Below are positions 8,157 through 16,639 of a stretch of DNA of 64,000 bases, piece by piece; positions within the stretch are counted from its first letter, which is position 1; every line of letters starts with the position of its first letter. The notes under the pieces were generated by a model. The model saw only the letters and a program-made list of their open reading frames with translations, was not told the DNA's origin and made no database searches. A program made the translations under genes and the position numbers. The stretch comes from Nostoc sp. 'Peltigera membranacea cyanobiont' N6 (GTDB lineage: Bacteria; Cyanobacteriota; Cyanobacteriia; Cyanobacteriales; Nostocaceae), in NCBI RefSeq assembly GCF_002949735.1, contig NZ_CP026681.1, positions 124,001 through 188,000 of the forward strand, in the 5' to 3' direction.

Positions 8157-8885
8157 ATGTCACAAATAGAACAATTTAGCAGTTTGGTGCAAGATGCACA
8201 ACGAGATGACGAATACATCAATGTTATCAAGTGGTGTAAGCACTTTGAGTATGACTTGAGTAACTGGAAGCGATTGCCAGAAATAAAGACTAGATCAGAG
8301 CGTTTGAAAATTACAGAGTCAAATGCTGAACCTTGGATTGTTGAGCGTGTAGGCAAAACTTGGGTAACTTGGGTTCACCCAATCATGGCAGTTCACCTAG
8401 CCAGCTACCTCGATCCAGACTTTGCCAACTATGTAGCCAAGACTTTTATCAGGTATGCCAAAGCTGACCCAACGCTTGCTGCTGACATTGCCTCAAGGCA
8501 GGAAACGACTGAGGGGCTGGACATCATTAACAAGGCAGTTCAGGAGCGTTACAAGTTTCTTAAGTCTAAGTTAATGAGAGCTTATTACATGGTCAGAGAC
8601 GCTTGGGGAGATAAGTTACACTACAACACTCTTACTGAAGAAATTCAATTAAAGGGGAGTCCCTTGGAGTTACAGTCTCTCAAAATCAAGCTTGATCAAG
8701 AACTTCACGTTAAGGTCGAACATGAGGATGCAAAACAAATCGTTACGACCCTAGCTATAGTCAATACCTATCCTTTAATGGATGCTGCAAATCAGCAGAA
8801 AATCGGACAGGAGTATTGGCTTTCCATCAAGAGAAGAGACTTTGTACCAACAAAAGAGTGTCCGACACCGCCAAGATTAAGTTGA
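8157..8885 (+). CDS. KilA-N domain protein, copy 2 with extra C-terminal domain
   Basis: The 242-residue protein repeats the KilA-N domain of copy 1 (residues about 10-130) and adds a roughly 110-residue C-terminal region of unknown fold. Sequence around 8320-8400 is almost identical to 7850-7930, including synonymous positions. The start is ATG in AATTTACATGTCACA, parallel to copy 1. The gene is followed by a strong hairpin terminator. The arrangement suggests tandem duplication within the element. Confidence 0.85.
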   Translation: MSQIEQFSSLVQDAQRDDEYINVIKWCKHFEYDLSNWKRLPEIKTRSERLKITESNAEPWIVERVGKTWVTWVHPIMAVHLASYLDPDFANYVAKTFIRYAKADPTLAADIASRQETTEGLDIINKAVQERYKFLKSKLMRAYYMVRDAWGDKLHYNTLTEEIQLKGSPLELQSLKIKLDQELHVKVEHEDAKQIVTTLAIVNTYPLMDAANQQKIGQEYWLSIKRRDFVPTKECPTPPRLS

Positions 8886-8903
8886 AGCTTGGTTTTCAGT
8901 ATA

Positions 8904-8938
8904 CCCCCCCTGGTTCGTGACCGGGGGTTATTTTTTTT
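8904..8938 (+). terminator. Rho-independent terminator after the KilA-N genes
   Basis: A GC-rich stem of CCCCC plus GGT pairs with ACC plus GGGGG around a TCGTG loop and is followed by TTATTTTTTTT. It lies 19 bases past the stop of KilA-N copy 2. Confidence 0.8.
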
Positions 8939-9422
8939 GCGGACGGGCGATCGCTGAAGGTTGCCGTAAATTATCCGCAATGCGATCGCACTGCTCCCGA
9001 TTGAGGGTTAATCCTTTAGGGCTGAGGAAAAGCTACAAGGAGCGATACAGCCTTCTGTGTTCGCGCTGCGGCGATTCGCATTTGATTCTAGTTCAAACAC
9101 CTGAACCGTGGTTCAGAATCGTTTTCTTGGCTGTCTCCTCTCGGTTTGGTTCAGTTCAAAGTTCTGAACCACAATCCTGAACCATTGCAAAAATCGCTAC
9201 GTTCCGCTTCAGTTAGCTGGTTCAGTGGTTCAATAAGTCGGTTCAATGGTTCAAGCCGCGATGGTGCAACCGTGCGCCAAGAATTGCGATCGCAACTCCT
9301 AACTTCCAACGCCTAACTTCCGACTTCCACTGATTAGCTGGTGAAGTTGTAAGTTGAAGTTGGAAGTTGCCGCAACGTGGAGCGGCAAGACCAGCCACTG
9401 GCGATCGCTTACAAAATTGATG
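8939..9422. repeat. Gene-free stretch with nine GGTTCA/TGAACC boxes
   Basis: GGTTCA or its complement occurs at 9102, 9110, 9148, 9165, 9178, 9219, 9227, 9240 and 9248. Two pairs form inverted repeats: CTGAACCGTGGTTCAG at 9101-9116, and GGTTCAG at 9148 with CTGAACC at 9164. A further inverted set of AACTTCC/GGAAGTT units lies at 9299-9369. No gene is convincing here. Confidence 0.65.
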
Positions 9423-9794
9423 TCAAATTAATTCCTCTATTTTCAGGTTCCATTTTGCAAAACCAGAAATAAAATCTATTTTTCCTACCCAGCGAGAAGC
9501 TAGTCTGCAACTGATTGAACGGAGTAAATAGCCTTCTTCTCTAAATCCTTGCGGTAGAGGTAGTTCATATACTGTTGCATCTTCCAAGACTGGGATATAA
9601 GTTTTCTGTGACTTGGTAGAGTCAGGATAAATAAATTGAATATAAGCACCACTGCGTATCCTTAGAGATTCCCAGCCAGCTGCATCCGTTACGGTTGTTG
9701 TGACGCGAAAAGTATCTGAAGTAACTTCTACTGGAAATATTTGCCAAACATCAGTTACTTCGATCTCTCCAAGTGATGACCATGAAATAGACAT
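9423..9794 (-). CDS. Unknown beta-rich protein
   Basis: The 123-residue product alternates polar and hydrophobic residues as in beta-sheet proteins (DTFRVTTTVTDAAGWESLRIRSGAYIQFIYPD). There is no signal peptide or known motif. It starts 13 bases after the gene at 9808 on the same strand, so the two probably form an operon. Phage structural or plasmid proteins are possible; I do not recognise a family. Confidence 0.65.
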   Translation of the reverse strand: MSISWSSLGEIEVTDVWQIFPVEVTSDTFRVTTTVTDAAGWESLRIRSGAYIQFIYPDSTKSQKTYIPVLEDATVYELPLPQGFREEGYLLRSISCRLASRWVGKIDFISGFAKWNLKIEELI

Positions 9795-9807
9795 AGCGCA
9801 CTAAAAC

Positions 9808-10392
9808 TTATGCCGAGACTCTTGCTAGTACAGTGTATTGATTACCATATCCAATTATTAATTCTGCACGCCCACGAGTGCCAATTATTCTATCTGTTTC
9901 TCCCGCAGTATTTAATTTTGCGCGAAAAGCGATAATGGTAGCCGCTAAATCAGGAGTAACGCCACTTTCAACAAAAGGAATTTGGTGATGTGATTGCCCA
10001 CCTTTTACATCATAAAATTTTATCCACCGCCCATGTGCAGCTGTAGCTGGAACTGTCACAGCAGTATCGTCACCATAATACCAGCGAACTTTTACAATCG
10101 GAATTTTGCTGCCTTTTGTAACTTCTATTACTGACGTACCTGCATCTGCTGCACCAGTTAATCCTGCGGCTGCAATGCCACCCCATAGTTCTAAAGTTCC
10201 GTTAGCTACTTTTAACTTTAATGATTGGGTAATATCGAGCGGGTTACGGTAATAAACTTGGGTGTAATCTACATCAAGTTTTGGTTTATAAACTTTGGGA
10301 TTCGCCGAACGCTCTGCTAACCTTGCAGCCGCTTGGGCACGCTTGATCTTCGCTAATTCTTCCAACTCAACTGCACTTTTACGCCGAGACAT
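9808..10392 (-). CDS. Unknown protein with helical N-terminus and beta-rich body
   Basis: Residues 1-35 are charged and alanine-rich (ELEELAKIKRAQAAARLAERS), suggesting a helix. The remaining 160 residues are beta-rich with glycine and alanine turns (AAAGLTGAADAGTSVIEV). It is the first gene of a two-gene minus-strand operon with the gene at 9423. The combination resembles structural proteins of phages, but no diagnostic motif is visible. Confidence 0.65.
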   Translation of the reverse strand: MSRRKSAVELEELAKIKRAQAAARLAERSANPKVYKPKLDVDYTQVYYRNPLDITQSLKLKVANGTLELWGGIAAAGLTGAADAGTSVIEVTKGSKIPIVKVRWYYGDDTAVTVPATAAHGRWIKFYDVKGGQSHHQIPFVESGVTPDLAATIIAFRAKLNTAGETDRIIGTRGRAELIIGYGNQYTVLARVSA

Positions 10393-10520
10393 AATTTTTA
10401 ATCCTTACTTTTGACTTTTCAACCATAGCAAGGCTTTTGGGCTTTCTTTTTTCCCGGAGATATATTATATGTCCTACAGTTTTTTAGTTTGTTTAGAATT
10501 ACTAGCCAGTAGTTAAAATT

Positions 10521-10745
10521 TTAAGCAACTGTGGGTAGTCGAGAACGCAGCAATTCATTACTGCGTTGCATCCGAGCGCAAACTGTACAGCAGTTTGCCC
10601 CAGCATCAAATTTTTGCAATGGTAGAGCATGGGTTGCCCGAATTTTGCGACCGCACACAGTCAACCAAGTTTGCGATCGCGGATTTTCATTATCTATCAG
10701 GTGCAGCACTCCGTTTTCGCTTATCTGCCTTCCCAGTATTTCCAT
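10521..10745 (-). CDS. Small CxxC protein of unknown function
   Basis: From the internal ATG at 10745 the product has about 74 residues; an upstream ATG would add 18. It has LIDNENPRSQTWLTVCGRKI and a later NCCTVCARM with a CxxC pair, so it may bind zinc. Small proteins of this kind are seen in Nostocales elements. The frame is clean but short, so confidence is moderate. Confidence 0.5.
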   Translation of the reverse strand: MEILGRQISENGVLHLIDNENPRSQTWLTVCGRKIRATHALPLQKFDAGANCCTVCARMQRSNELLRSRLPTVA

Positions 10746-10799
10746 GCCAATACACTCGCGTTTTAGCCTAGTGTATAAAGTTTGACAAAGAACCCGCAA

Positions 10800-11073
10800 G
10801 TTGTTGCAAAAATTTGCTGGACTACTTTAAGTTATCCGCCAGCGAATTTTGACTTCTGCACCACTGTTGCATCTCCAGTCGAGGGTTAAGGTTCGATTCC
10901 TAATTCTGTTGGGTATACAGCTAAAACTTCACACCCTTAAGCCACAATTTGCAAATCAAATTACCATTTCACTAGAGTTTTGGATGTTTAAATCGCAAGC
11001 TTTAAGACAAGAAGAAGCCACACGAAACGCAGACTTGCAAAACCATTGATATATAAGCTTTGTAGGCTTTAAG
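10800..11073. other. Right flank of element 1 without recognised gene
   Basis: About 270 bases between the last element-1 gene and the right recombination site. A short plus-strand frame at 10849-11049 has no recognisable features. No repeat stands out apart from the core site at its right edge. Confidence 0.4.
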
Positions 11074-11088
11074 TTACGGTATACCCTG
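11074..11088 (+). other. Right recombination site of nifD element 1
   Basis: This is the second copy of TTACGGTATACCCTG, 7484 bp from the first. After it the sequence continues in the nifD frame (W-L-E-Y-N-F-F-G). Confidence 0.92.
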
Positions 11089-11549
11089 GTTGGAATACAA
11101 CTTCTTCGGCCCCACCAAGATTGCTGAATCTTTACGGGAAATTGCTTCTAAGTTTGACGAAACAATCCAAGCAAACGCTGAGAAGGTTATCGCCAAGTAT
11201 CAACCCACAATGGATGCGGTAATTGCTAAGTATCGCCCCCGTTTGGATGGTAAGACTGTTGCCATCATGGTTGGTGGTCTACGTCCTCGCCACGTTGTCC
11301 CAGCCTTCCTAGACTTGGGCATGAAGATGATTGGTACAGGTTATGAGTTCGCTCATAACGATGACTACAAACGTACCGCTGGCTACATCGAAAACGGCAC
11401 CATCGTTTATGACGACGTTACCGCTTACGAATTCGAGGAATTTATCAAAGCGCTGAAGCCTGATCTAGTTGCTTCTGGTGTGAAAGAGAAGTACGTCTTC
11501 CAAAAGATGGGTTTACCTTTCCGTCAAATGCACTCTTGGGATTACTCCG
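11089..11549 (+). CDS. nifD: Nitrogenase MoFe protein alpha chain, segment 2 of 3
   Basis: This is the last base of codon 301 through the first base of codon 455 of nifD. The segment begins inside YGIPWLEYNFFGPTKI and ends in RQMHSWDYSG. It contains His449 in RQMHSW, the histidine ligand of FeMo-cofactor. It has no start codon of its own in nature. After GGATTACTCCG the unrearranged frame runs into element 2 and stops at 11629. Joining to 40551 restores the frame. Only removal of both neighbouring elements gives a functional gene. Confidence 0.97.
11539..11549 (+). other. Left recombination site of nifD element 2
   Basis: GGATTACTCCG is found here inside the nifD codons for W-D-Y-S-G and again at 40540-40550. 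It is the same 11-bp core used by XisA on the nifD element of Anabaena PCC 7120. Confidence 0.96.
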
Positions 11550-11554
11550 AACCT

Positions 11555-11750
11555 AGCGATCGCTCCTCAACATCATATAATGCAAGGCTTTTTGGCGGCG
11601 GTAGAAAAAAGAGCCTATTTCTAGCCTAAATGCAACTTGCAAGGTTATTTAGGAACAATCTGTTTTGATGCTTTAGATAGTATAACTCTTATGGAGTCTC
11701 GTTTTTAGATTTTGCTTGCATTTTGCTTAAAGAAAAACTGTAAAATGAAA
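11555..11750. repeat. Direct repeat flanking a toxin-antitoxin pair, copy 1
   Basis: About 195 bp starting AGCGATCGCTCCTCAACATC recur at 12602-12797 with roughly 90 percent identity. This copy begins six bases from the left core site of element 2. The two copies bracket the VapBC-like pair at 11930-12588, which suggests insertion by duplication. Confidence 0.85.
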
Positions 11751-11929
11751 GACTATTCTAAATGACGATTTTTTAGATTAAAAATAGCGTAGCAGCTAAA
11801 TTGAGCAACACCAGATAAAGGTTGCATCCACCCCAGGAGCTTTTATCCATTTGATCCACAAAGTGTTAGCCTGCTAGACTGAAGTGATTGGACGCAAAAA
11901 AGACGGAGCAATAACTTCTGGAGGTTTCC

Positions 11930-12169
11930 TTGAGTATTATACAAGCTGCTACTGAAAAAATGCGATCGCTCCCGCCAGAGAAGCAACAAGAAGTCTTAGA
12001 TTTTATTGAGTTTCTGCAAAGTCAGCTAGCACAAAAAAATACAAGCATTGAACAAGTTGAGCCTATTTCATTTTTGGAAGCATCTCAAAAATTTGCTGGT
12101 TGTGTTGATGGTGGCCCCGGTGATTTGGCGACTAACAAACAATATCTGGAAGGTTTAGGAACTGAATGA
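11930..12169 (+). CDS. Antitoxin of a VapBC-type pair
   Basis: The 79-residue protein starts at TTG with a good GGAGGT ribosome site five to ten bases upstream. Its first half is helical (EKMRSLPPEKQQEVLDFIEFLQSQL), like DUF2281-type antitoxins of cyanobacteria, and its second half ends in FAGCVDGGPGDLATNKQYLEGLG, a tail usual for partners of PIN toxins. It overlaps the toxin gene by four bases (ATGA), so the two are translated together. Confidence 0.85.
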   Translation: MSIIQAATEKMRSLPPEKQQEVLDFIEFLQSQLAQKNTSIEQVEPISFLEASQKFAGCVDGGPGDLATNKQYLEGLGTE

Positions 12170-12588
12170 AGCAACGAGTCATCATCGATACCGGGCCATT
12201 AGTAGCCTTTATTAATCGCAGAGAGCATCTTCATACTTGGGTAATTAATACCTTAGCTACAATTGAGCAGCCTTTACTCACTTGTGAGCCTGTGATTGTA
12301 GAGACTTGTTTTTTATTGCGAAATATCTACGGTGGTCAGGATACGGTGATGTCTTTACTGGACGAGGGAAAGATATTAATTTCGATGTGTTTGAGTGAAG
12401 AAGCGGCAGTAATTAAAGAATTGCTACGACAATATCAATCAGTTCCAATGTCATTAGCAGATGCGTGTTTGGTGAGAATGACACAACTGTATCCTGATAG
12501 TGAGTTGCTAACATTTGATAGCGATTTTAGAATTTATCGGAAGAATCGTAATCAATTAATTTCTGTGATTATGCCAGAGGATTTGTAG
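12166..12588 (+). CDS. PIN-domain toxin (VapC-like)
   Basis: The 140-residue product is a PIN-fold ribonuclease. Acidic residues expected in the active site are visible in IIDTGPLVAFI, VIVETCFLL, SLADACLVRM and LLTFDSDFRIY. It would cleave RNA when not bound by its antitoxin. The pair is likely an addiction module that penalises loss of element 2, although cells that become heterocysts lose it anyway. Confidence 0.88.
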   Translation: MKQRVIIDTGPLVAFINRREHLHTWVINTLATIEQPLLTCEPVIVETCFLLRNIYGGQDTVMSLLDEGKILISMCLSEEAAVIKELLRQYQSVPMSLADACLVRMTQLYPDSELLTFDSDFRIYRKNRNQLISVIMPEDL

Positions 12589-12601
12589 GAATAATGTTAA
12601 G

Positions 12602-12797
12602 AGCGATCGCTCCTCAACATCATATAATGCAAGGTTTTTTCGCGGCGGGAGAAAAAAGAGCCTATTTCTAGCCTAAATTCAAGTTGCAGGGTTATTTAGG
12701 AACAATCTGTTTTGATGCTTCAGACAATATAACTCTTATGCACTCTGGTTTTTAGAGTTTGCTTGCATTTTGATCACATAAAAACTGTTATTTAAAA
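12602..12797. repeat. Direct repeat flanking a toxin-antitoxin pair, copy 2
   Basis: This is the second copy of the repeat that starts at 11555. It lacks the GGATTACTCCG core that adjoins copy 1. Bases 12798-12879 show nothing further. Confidence 0.85.
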
Positions 12798-12879
12798 AAC
12801 TTTTCAAGCTGACATTTTATTAGACTAAATTATAGCTTTAATCTTGCTTGTATCAGATTATTACGAAGTTTTTTGTCAA

Positions 12880-13260
12880 CTAAAATAATGGAAAAAAGCT
12901 AGTATATTCTTCGTCTACCTCTGAATCGTATTTGGATTCAAGTATGTGCTTGCTTTTACATTGGGGACACTGTACAAAATGCCAGCGATAGTAAGTTCGT
13001 TCAACACTGTATTGAACACCTAATAGAATTGGTTGACCTGAATTGTCCTCATTGTAGTAATCATCAGATGTCATAAATTCCTCTTTGAATTGAACGGCAT
13101 CTGGTGCAGGATTAAGACGCTCAGAAACAATCTGGTCAGTAGCAGGAGTAAAATTTGTTATCAATTTAATCATATTGTCTACTTGACCACATCGCTTACA
13201 TTTGAAACAGCCTATAGTTACTGGATAACCATATTCATTACTCTGCTTAAAAAGTTTCAT
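12880..13260 (-). CDS. Zinc-ribbon protein of unknown function
   Basis: The 126-residue protein has two pairs of cysteines, CFKCKRC near residue 18 and CPQCK near residue 98, which suggests a split zinc ribbon. Between them lies a variable charged region. It is one of a run of small minus-strand genes at the left of element 2 that I do not recognise. A nucleic-acid or protein-binding role is possible. Confidence 0.6.
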   Translation of the reverse strand: MKLFKQSNEYGYPVTIGCFKCKRCGQVDNMIKLITNFTPATDQIVSERLNPAPDAVQFKEEFMTSDDYYNEDNSGQPILLGVQYSVERTYYRWHFVQCPQCKSKHILESKYDSEVDEEYTSFFPLF

Positions 13261-13336
13261 TACAAGCTACCTAAGAATCAAAGCTTAAAATATACTATCG
13301 CTAAAAGTAGGAGTAATATACCTACAAGGCTCAATT

Positions 13337-13549
13337 TTACAAATCTACTTTAGCTAGTTCTGCTAAATGTTTAGCAGCATCATCTTTATACATAAATGTT
13401 TTAGCTTCAGATTTATTGCTTCCGGGTTTTACCGCAAACCAACGATTATCTTGCTTTATAACAATACCTAATAAAATTTCGTTCATGAAAACGTTGTATT
13501 GATTGCTGTCAGGGCTTTTACCAGTGATATCTACATATAGAAAAATCAT
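13337..13549 (-). CDS. Small protein of unknown function
   Basis: The 70-residue product contains NEILLGIVIKQDNRWFAVKPG and AKTFMYKDDAAKHLAELAKV, which looks like a compact alpha-beta fold. No family is recognised. It lies between two other small minus-strand genes with gaps of 76 and 51 bases. Confidence 0.5.
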   Translation of the reverse strand: MIFLYVDITGKSPDSNQYNVFMNEILLGIVIKQDNRWFAVKPGSNKSEAKTFMYKDDAAKHLAELAKVDL

Positions 13550-13600
13550 ATAATTGTTATCTTTAAAGAATAGAAGTAACCTTTTTACTGGGAAATAAAT

Positions 13601-13957
13601 TTATGTATTCATTTGCATAAGCATATTTTGCCTTGCATTTTCAGCAAGTTCCCTAATTCGAGAATAGAAGGCATCCTCAAAAAAAGTTTTATTATTGTCC
13701 AGAAAAGCCAAGCAAGAATTTAAAAGCTTTGCAGCTGTATCAAAATCTCCAATATTTGCGAAATCCATTGGAATATGTTCATAAAAGGTTATAATGCCGA
13801 ACGGAGACATACCTTCTTCAATCAATGATTGTTCTGCTGAGAAAGCTCTTTGTTTAGCTTCATCAAAATTACCTATACCAAGGTTGAAGCGAATCGCTGA
13901 AACTTTATTTACTAGTTTGTTTTGTTGCTGTTCATTTAGGGCTGTGTGCTGAGACAT
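13601..13957 (-). CDS. Small helical protein of unknown function
   Basis: The 118-residue product is predicted helical with repeat-like patterns (NLGIGNFDEAKQRAFSAEQSL and ANIGDFDTAAKLLNSCLAFL), similar to a pair of TPR hairpins. No enzymatic motif is visible. It may act as a protein-binding partner of neighbours, but this is a guess. Confidence 0.55.
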   Translation of the reverse strand: MSQHTALNEQQQNKLVNKVSAIRFNLGIGNFDEAKQRAFSAEQSLIEEGMSPFGIITFYEHIPMDFANIGDFDTAAKLLNSCLAFLDNNKTFFEDAFYSRIRELAENARQNMLMQMNT

Positions 13958-14279
13958 CTTGATTAGTTTTTATACCTCATTTAACAATATCAAAATACCT
14001 TAACCTCAACTTTATTTTATTGCGACCGAAATATTACTTAGACGTAAATTACATAAAATTTCATTTTTAAAAAGTTTCCGTAAAAATACCCTTAAACAAA
14101 ATCAGCCTGCGATCACCCCAATTCGACAAAACGCGACTTTATATTTAGAGATTGTGTGTGGGATGGACAAGAAGTAGACTGTTGTAGCGATCGCCCTCAC
14201 TGGACAATAAACTAGGCGATCGCATTAAACCGTCCAATCCTCAATTAACAATCCGGGTACTTTGCCAAAATCCCTTTAA
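13958..14279. other. Intergenic stretch without recognised gene
   Basis: About 320 AT-rich bases with two GCGATCGC-like sites near 14188 and 14217. No gene or RNA was recognised. Confidence 0.4.
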
Positions 14280-14702
14280 TCAACAATGACAATCAATCGC
14301 AACCACTATATTGTCTTGATATTGGCGTAAAAGACTTCGGAACTTTTCTAGCCATTCTTCATTGGACTTTCCTTCACGATCGTGCCACTTTCCATCAGGC
14401 GTAACGATAGCGTATGAAACTAAGTCAGACATTAGGGCAGAGATAGGACGAATATTGTCTTCTGATTGCACAATATCTAGCCCGTATCGACGTTGAAATT
14501 CTTCTGGGTTAAGATTGTAATGCTGCTCCTTACCCCAAATTATGCCATCATATTGACCACCAATAGCAAATCCGTCACATTTTGCTTGCAAAGATGGATT
14601 ATCTTCATCCGTTTCAAAATATGGCAGCATCAATTCTTTAGCCTTTTTGCTTGGGTTTGCTTCTGTGCGATCAACAATCACAAGTGTTAGAAAATGGCTC
14701 AT
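14280..14702 (-). CDS. Conserved protein of unknown function
   Basis: The 140-residue product starts MSHFLTLVIVDRTEANPSKK and contains CDGFAIGGQYDGIIWGKEQHY and YAIVTPDGKWHDREG. The GGQYDG and TPDGKWH segments look like conserved blocks of a small family found in diverse bacteria. I cannot name a function. It lies upstream of, and is separated by 150 bases from, the polyphosphate kinase gene on the same strand. Confidence 0.65.
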   Translation of the reverse strand: MSHFLTLVIVDRTEANPSKKAKELMLPYFETDEDNPSLQAKCDGFAIGGQYDGIIWGKEQHYNLNPEEFQRRYGLDIVQSEDNIRPISALMSDLVSYAIVTPDGKWHDREGKSNEEWLEKFRSLLRQYQDNIVVAIDCHC

Positions 14703-14854
14703 CTTTCAGTACGTTAAATTGTAGTTATCATTGTTCCAAAAAATACGTTATGAATCATTAGGTTTAGCTTCTTGGGTGGTGATTCTCAAAATAGCCGAAA
14801 CTTTCTCTAGAGTAAAGTCGCTGTACTCCATAGTTTCGACTCATGAATGTTGCA

Positions 14855-15808
14855 TCAATACACTTGAGGAACAAAAAATTGCTCATTGCGGGGAGCGCGA
14901 ACATAATCCTCTGCCGCAGGTCTAGACGGAAGGTCTAACGGAGGAGGTGTCATGTCTTCGTAAGGAACTTTACTCAACAAATGATGAATGCAGTTGAGCC
15001 GCGCCCGTCTTTTATTATCTGCTTCAATGGTAAACCAGGGGGCTTCTGGAATATTTGTGTTAGCAAACATCGTATCTTTGGCTTTAGAATATTCTACCCA
15101 GCGATCGCGTGATTCTAAATCCATTGGGCTGAGTTTCCAGCGCCTTGCTGGATCGTGACTGCGAGAAAGAAAGCGTTGCTCTTGTTCTTCATCGCTGACG
15201 GAGAACCAGTACTTAATTAAAACAATGCCCGATCGCACCAGCATTCGTTCAAATTCCGGGCAAGATTGCATGAATTCTTGATATTCTGCTTCAGTACAAA
15301 AGCCCATCACCCGTTCAACTCCGGCTCGGTTGTACCAACTGCGATCGAAGAGGATAATTTCGCCTGCTGCCGGCAGATGTTGCACGTAACGCTGAAAATA
15401 CCACTGAGTTTTCTCGCGATCTGAAGGGGTTCCCAGGGCAACTACACGACAACCACGAGGATTGAGTGGATCGGCAATGCGTTTAATTACTCCTCCTTTG
15501 CCGGCAGCATCGCGCCCTTCAAATATGACGACAACCCGATAGCCGACGTGCTTAATCCAGTATTGCATTTTGACTAGCTCAATCTGGAGTTGCTCTAGTT
15601 CAATTTCAAAAGTCTTTTTGGGAATTTTCTTGGCAAAAACTTCTGTGCTACCATCAAAAATACGTTTGGATTTTTTAGATTTTTTCTTGTCTTTTGCCTT
15701 TACTAGCTTTTCTACTAAGTCTGTAGCGGTTTTAACTAGATCGTTATTTTGCTGGTTTTCAACTTCATCAATTGACATTGCTGTTACCCCATGCCATTGA
15801 GTCGGCAT
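14855..15808 (-). CDS. ppk2: Polyphosphate kinase 2 family protein
   Basis: The 317-residue protein belongs to the PPK2 family, which transfers phosphate between polyphosphate and nucleotides. It shows the Walker A-like FEGRDAAGKGGVIKR, the FDRSWYNRAGVERVMGF segment with lid residues, and QRFLSRSHDPARRWKLS. The first 80 residues are charged and lysine-rich. An internal ATG at 15778 would shorten it by ten residues. Its location inside a nifD element means that heterocysts would lose this copy. Class (ADP- or GDP-preferring) cannot be judged from the sequence alone. Confidence 0.92.
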   Translation of the reverse strand: MPTQWHGVTAMSIDEVENQQNNDLVKTATDLVEKLVKAKDKKKSKKSKRIFDGSTEVFAKKIPKKTFEIELEQLQIELVKMQYWIKHVGYRVVVIFEGRDAAGKGGVIKRIADPLNPRGCRVVALGTPSDREKTQWYFQRYVQHLPAAGEIILFDRSWYNRAGVERVMGFCTEAEYQEFMQSCPEFERMLVRSGIVLIKYWFSVSDEEQEQRFLSRSHDPARRWKLSPMDLESRDRWVEYSKAKDTMFANTNIPEAPWFTIEADNKRRARLNCIHHLLSKVPYEDMTPPPLDLPSRPAAEDYVRAPRNEQFFVPQVY

Positions 15809-15965
15809 AATTAGAGTTTATCTATCAAGTATATATTTTAATGTGGACTGAGTGTCAATATACACAGATGCTCTGGGAGGATGATTGTAGCGATATATAA
15901 GAAGCAGTCATAGACATCGCCTTAATCGCTAGACTGAATATGAACTTGTAAAATAATTAGAAATT

Positions 15966-16568
15966 ATGCCTTATAGTCAGTTTACAAATATCAGTAAAGT
16001 TAAAGAAGCTTTCGGGTTAAAAACACAGGAGGGTGGACGATTTCTTCCTGTCACCGAACCCATCGAAGCATCTGCCACACTGACGGCATATCTTGAAGAA
16101 AGTCTACCACTTGTTTCTTCAGCAAGTGAAAAAGCACGTTCAGAAGGAATTATTTACCCAATATTATTGGAAGTTAGACGGATATTAAATCGGCAAATTA
16201 GCTTATTCTCTGGGGAAGATTTTACAGTTGATGAGGCAGTTGGACTTAATGGAATGTGTGATTTCCTTTTGAGTCGTTCGCCGGAAGTGCTAGAAATTGA
16301 AGCGCCATGCATTGTAATTGTGGAAGCAAAAAAAGCTGATTTAAGAACTGGGTTTGGACAATGTATTGCCGAAATGGTTGCAGCACAAAGATTCAACGCC
16401 ACAAAAAATCGTCTAGTTCCGGTAATATATGGTTCGATTAGCAGTGGTACGCAATGGCGATTCCTGAAACTGGAAGATAATATTGTCACTATTGACTTAA
16501 TAGATTATCCTCTTCCACCTGTGGAACAAATTCTAGGATTTTTAGTTTGGATGCTTCAAAATGGTTGA
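15966..16568 (+). CDS. Restriction endonuclease-like protein of unknown function
   Basis: The 200-residue product has LNGMCDFLLS followed by APCIVIVEAKKADLRTGFGQCIAEM, which fits the D...ExK core of PD-(D/E)XK nuclease-like folds. Proteins of this cyanobacterial family are annotated only as hypothetical as far as I know. It is divergent from ppk2 and convergent with the giant helicase gene, 71 bases away. Confidence 0.75.
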   Translation: MPYSQFTNISKVKEAFGLKTQEGGRFLPVTEPIEASATLTAYLEESLPLVSSASEKARSEGIIYPILLEVRRILNRQISLFSGEDFTVDEAVGLNGMCDFLLSRSPEVLEIEAPCIVIVEAKKADLRTGFGQCIAEMVAAQRFNATKNRLVPVIYGSISSGTQWRFLKLEDNIVTIDLIDYPLPPVEQILGFLVWMLQNG

Positions 16569-16639
16569 TAGGTGCATAGGCGGAGCTAGCAGTTCCAAGC
16601 AGCCATTTGGCAAGTGGTTCCCGATGCATATCTCAAAAA

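Larger units (their letters stand above)
3605..11088. mobile_element. nifD interruption element 1 (7.5 kb)
   Basis: This block separates nifD codon 301 from the rest and is bounded by 15-bp direct repeats. Its first gene is a XisA-family tyrosine recombinase 111 bp from the left end. The rest is phage- or plasmid-like: a ribbon-helix-helix/GIY-YIG protein, a coiled-coil protein, two KilA-N genes, unknown genes and many inverted and tandem repeats. Developmentally excised elements in nif genes of heterocystous cyanobacteria are established; excision of this one is inferred from the in-frame junction. Confidence 0.93.

Noticed and set aside
10849..11049. Small plus-strand frame near the right end of element 1
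   Set aside because: No ribosome site, domain or conserved composition; likely chance.
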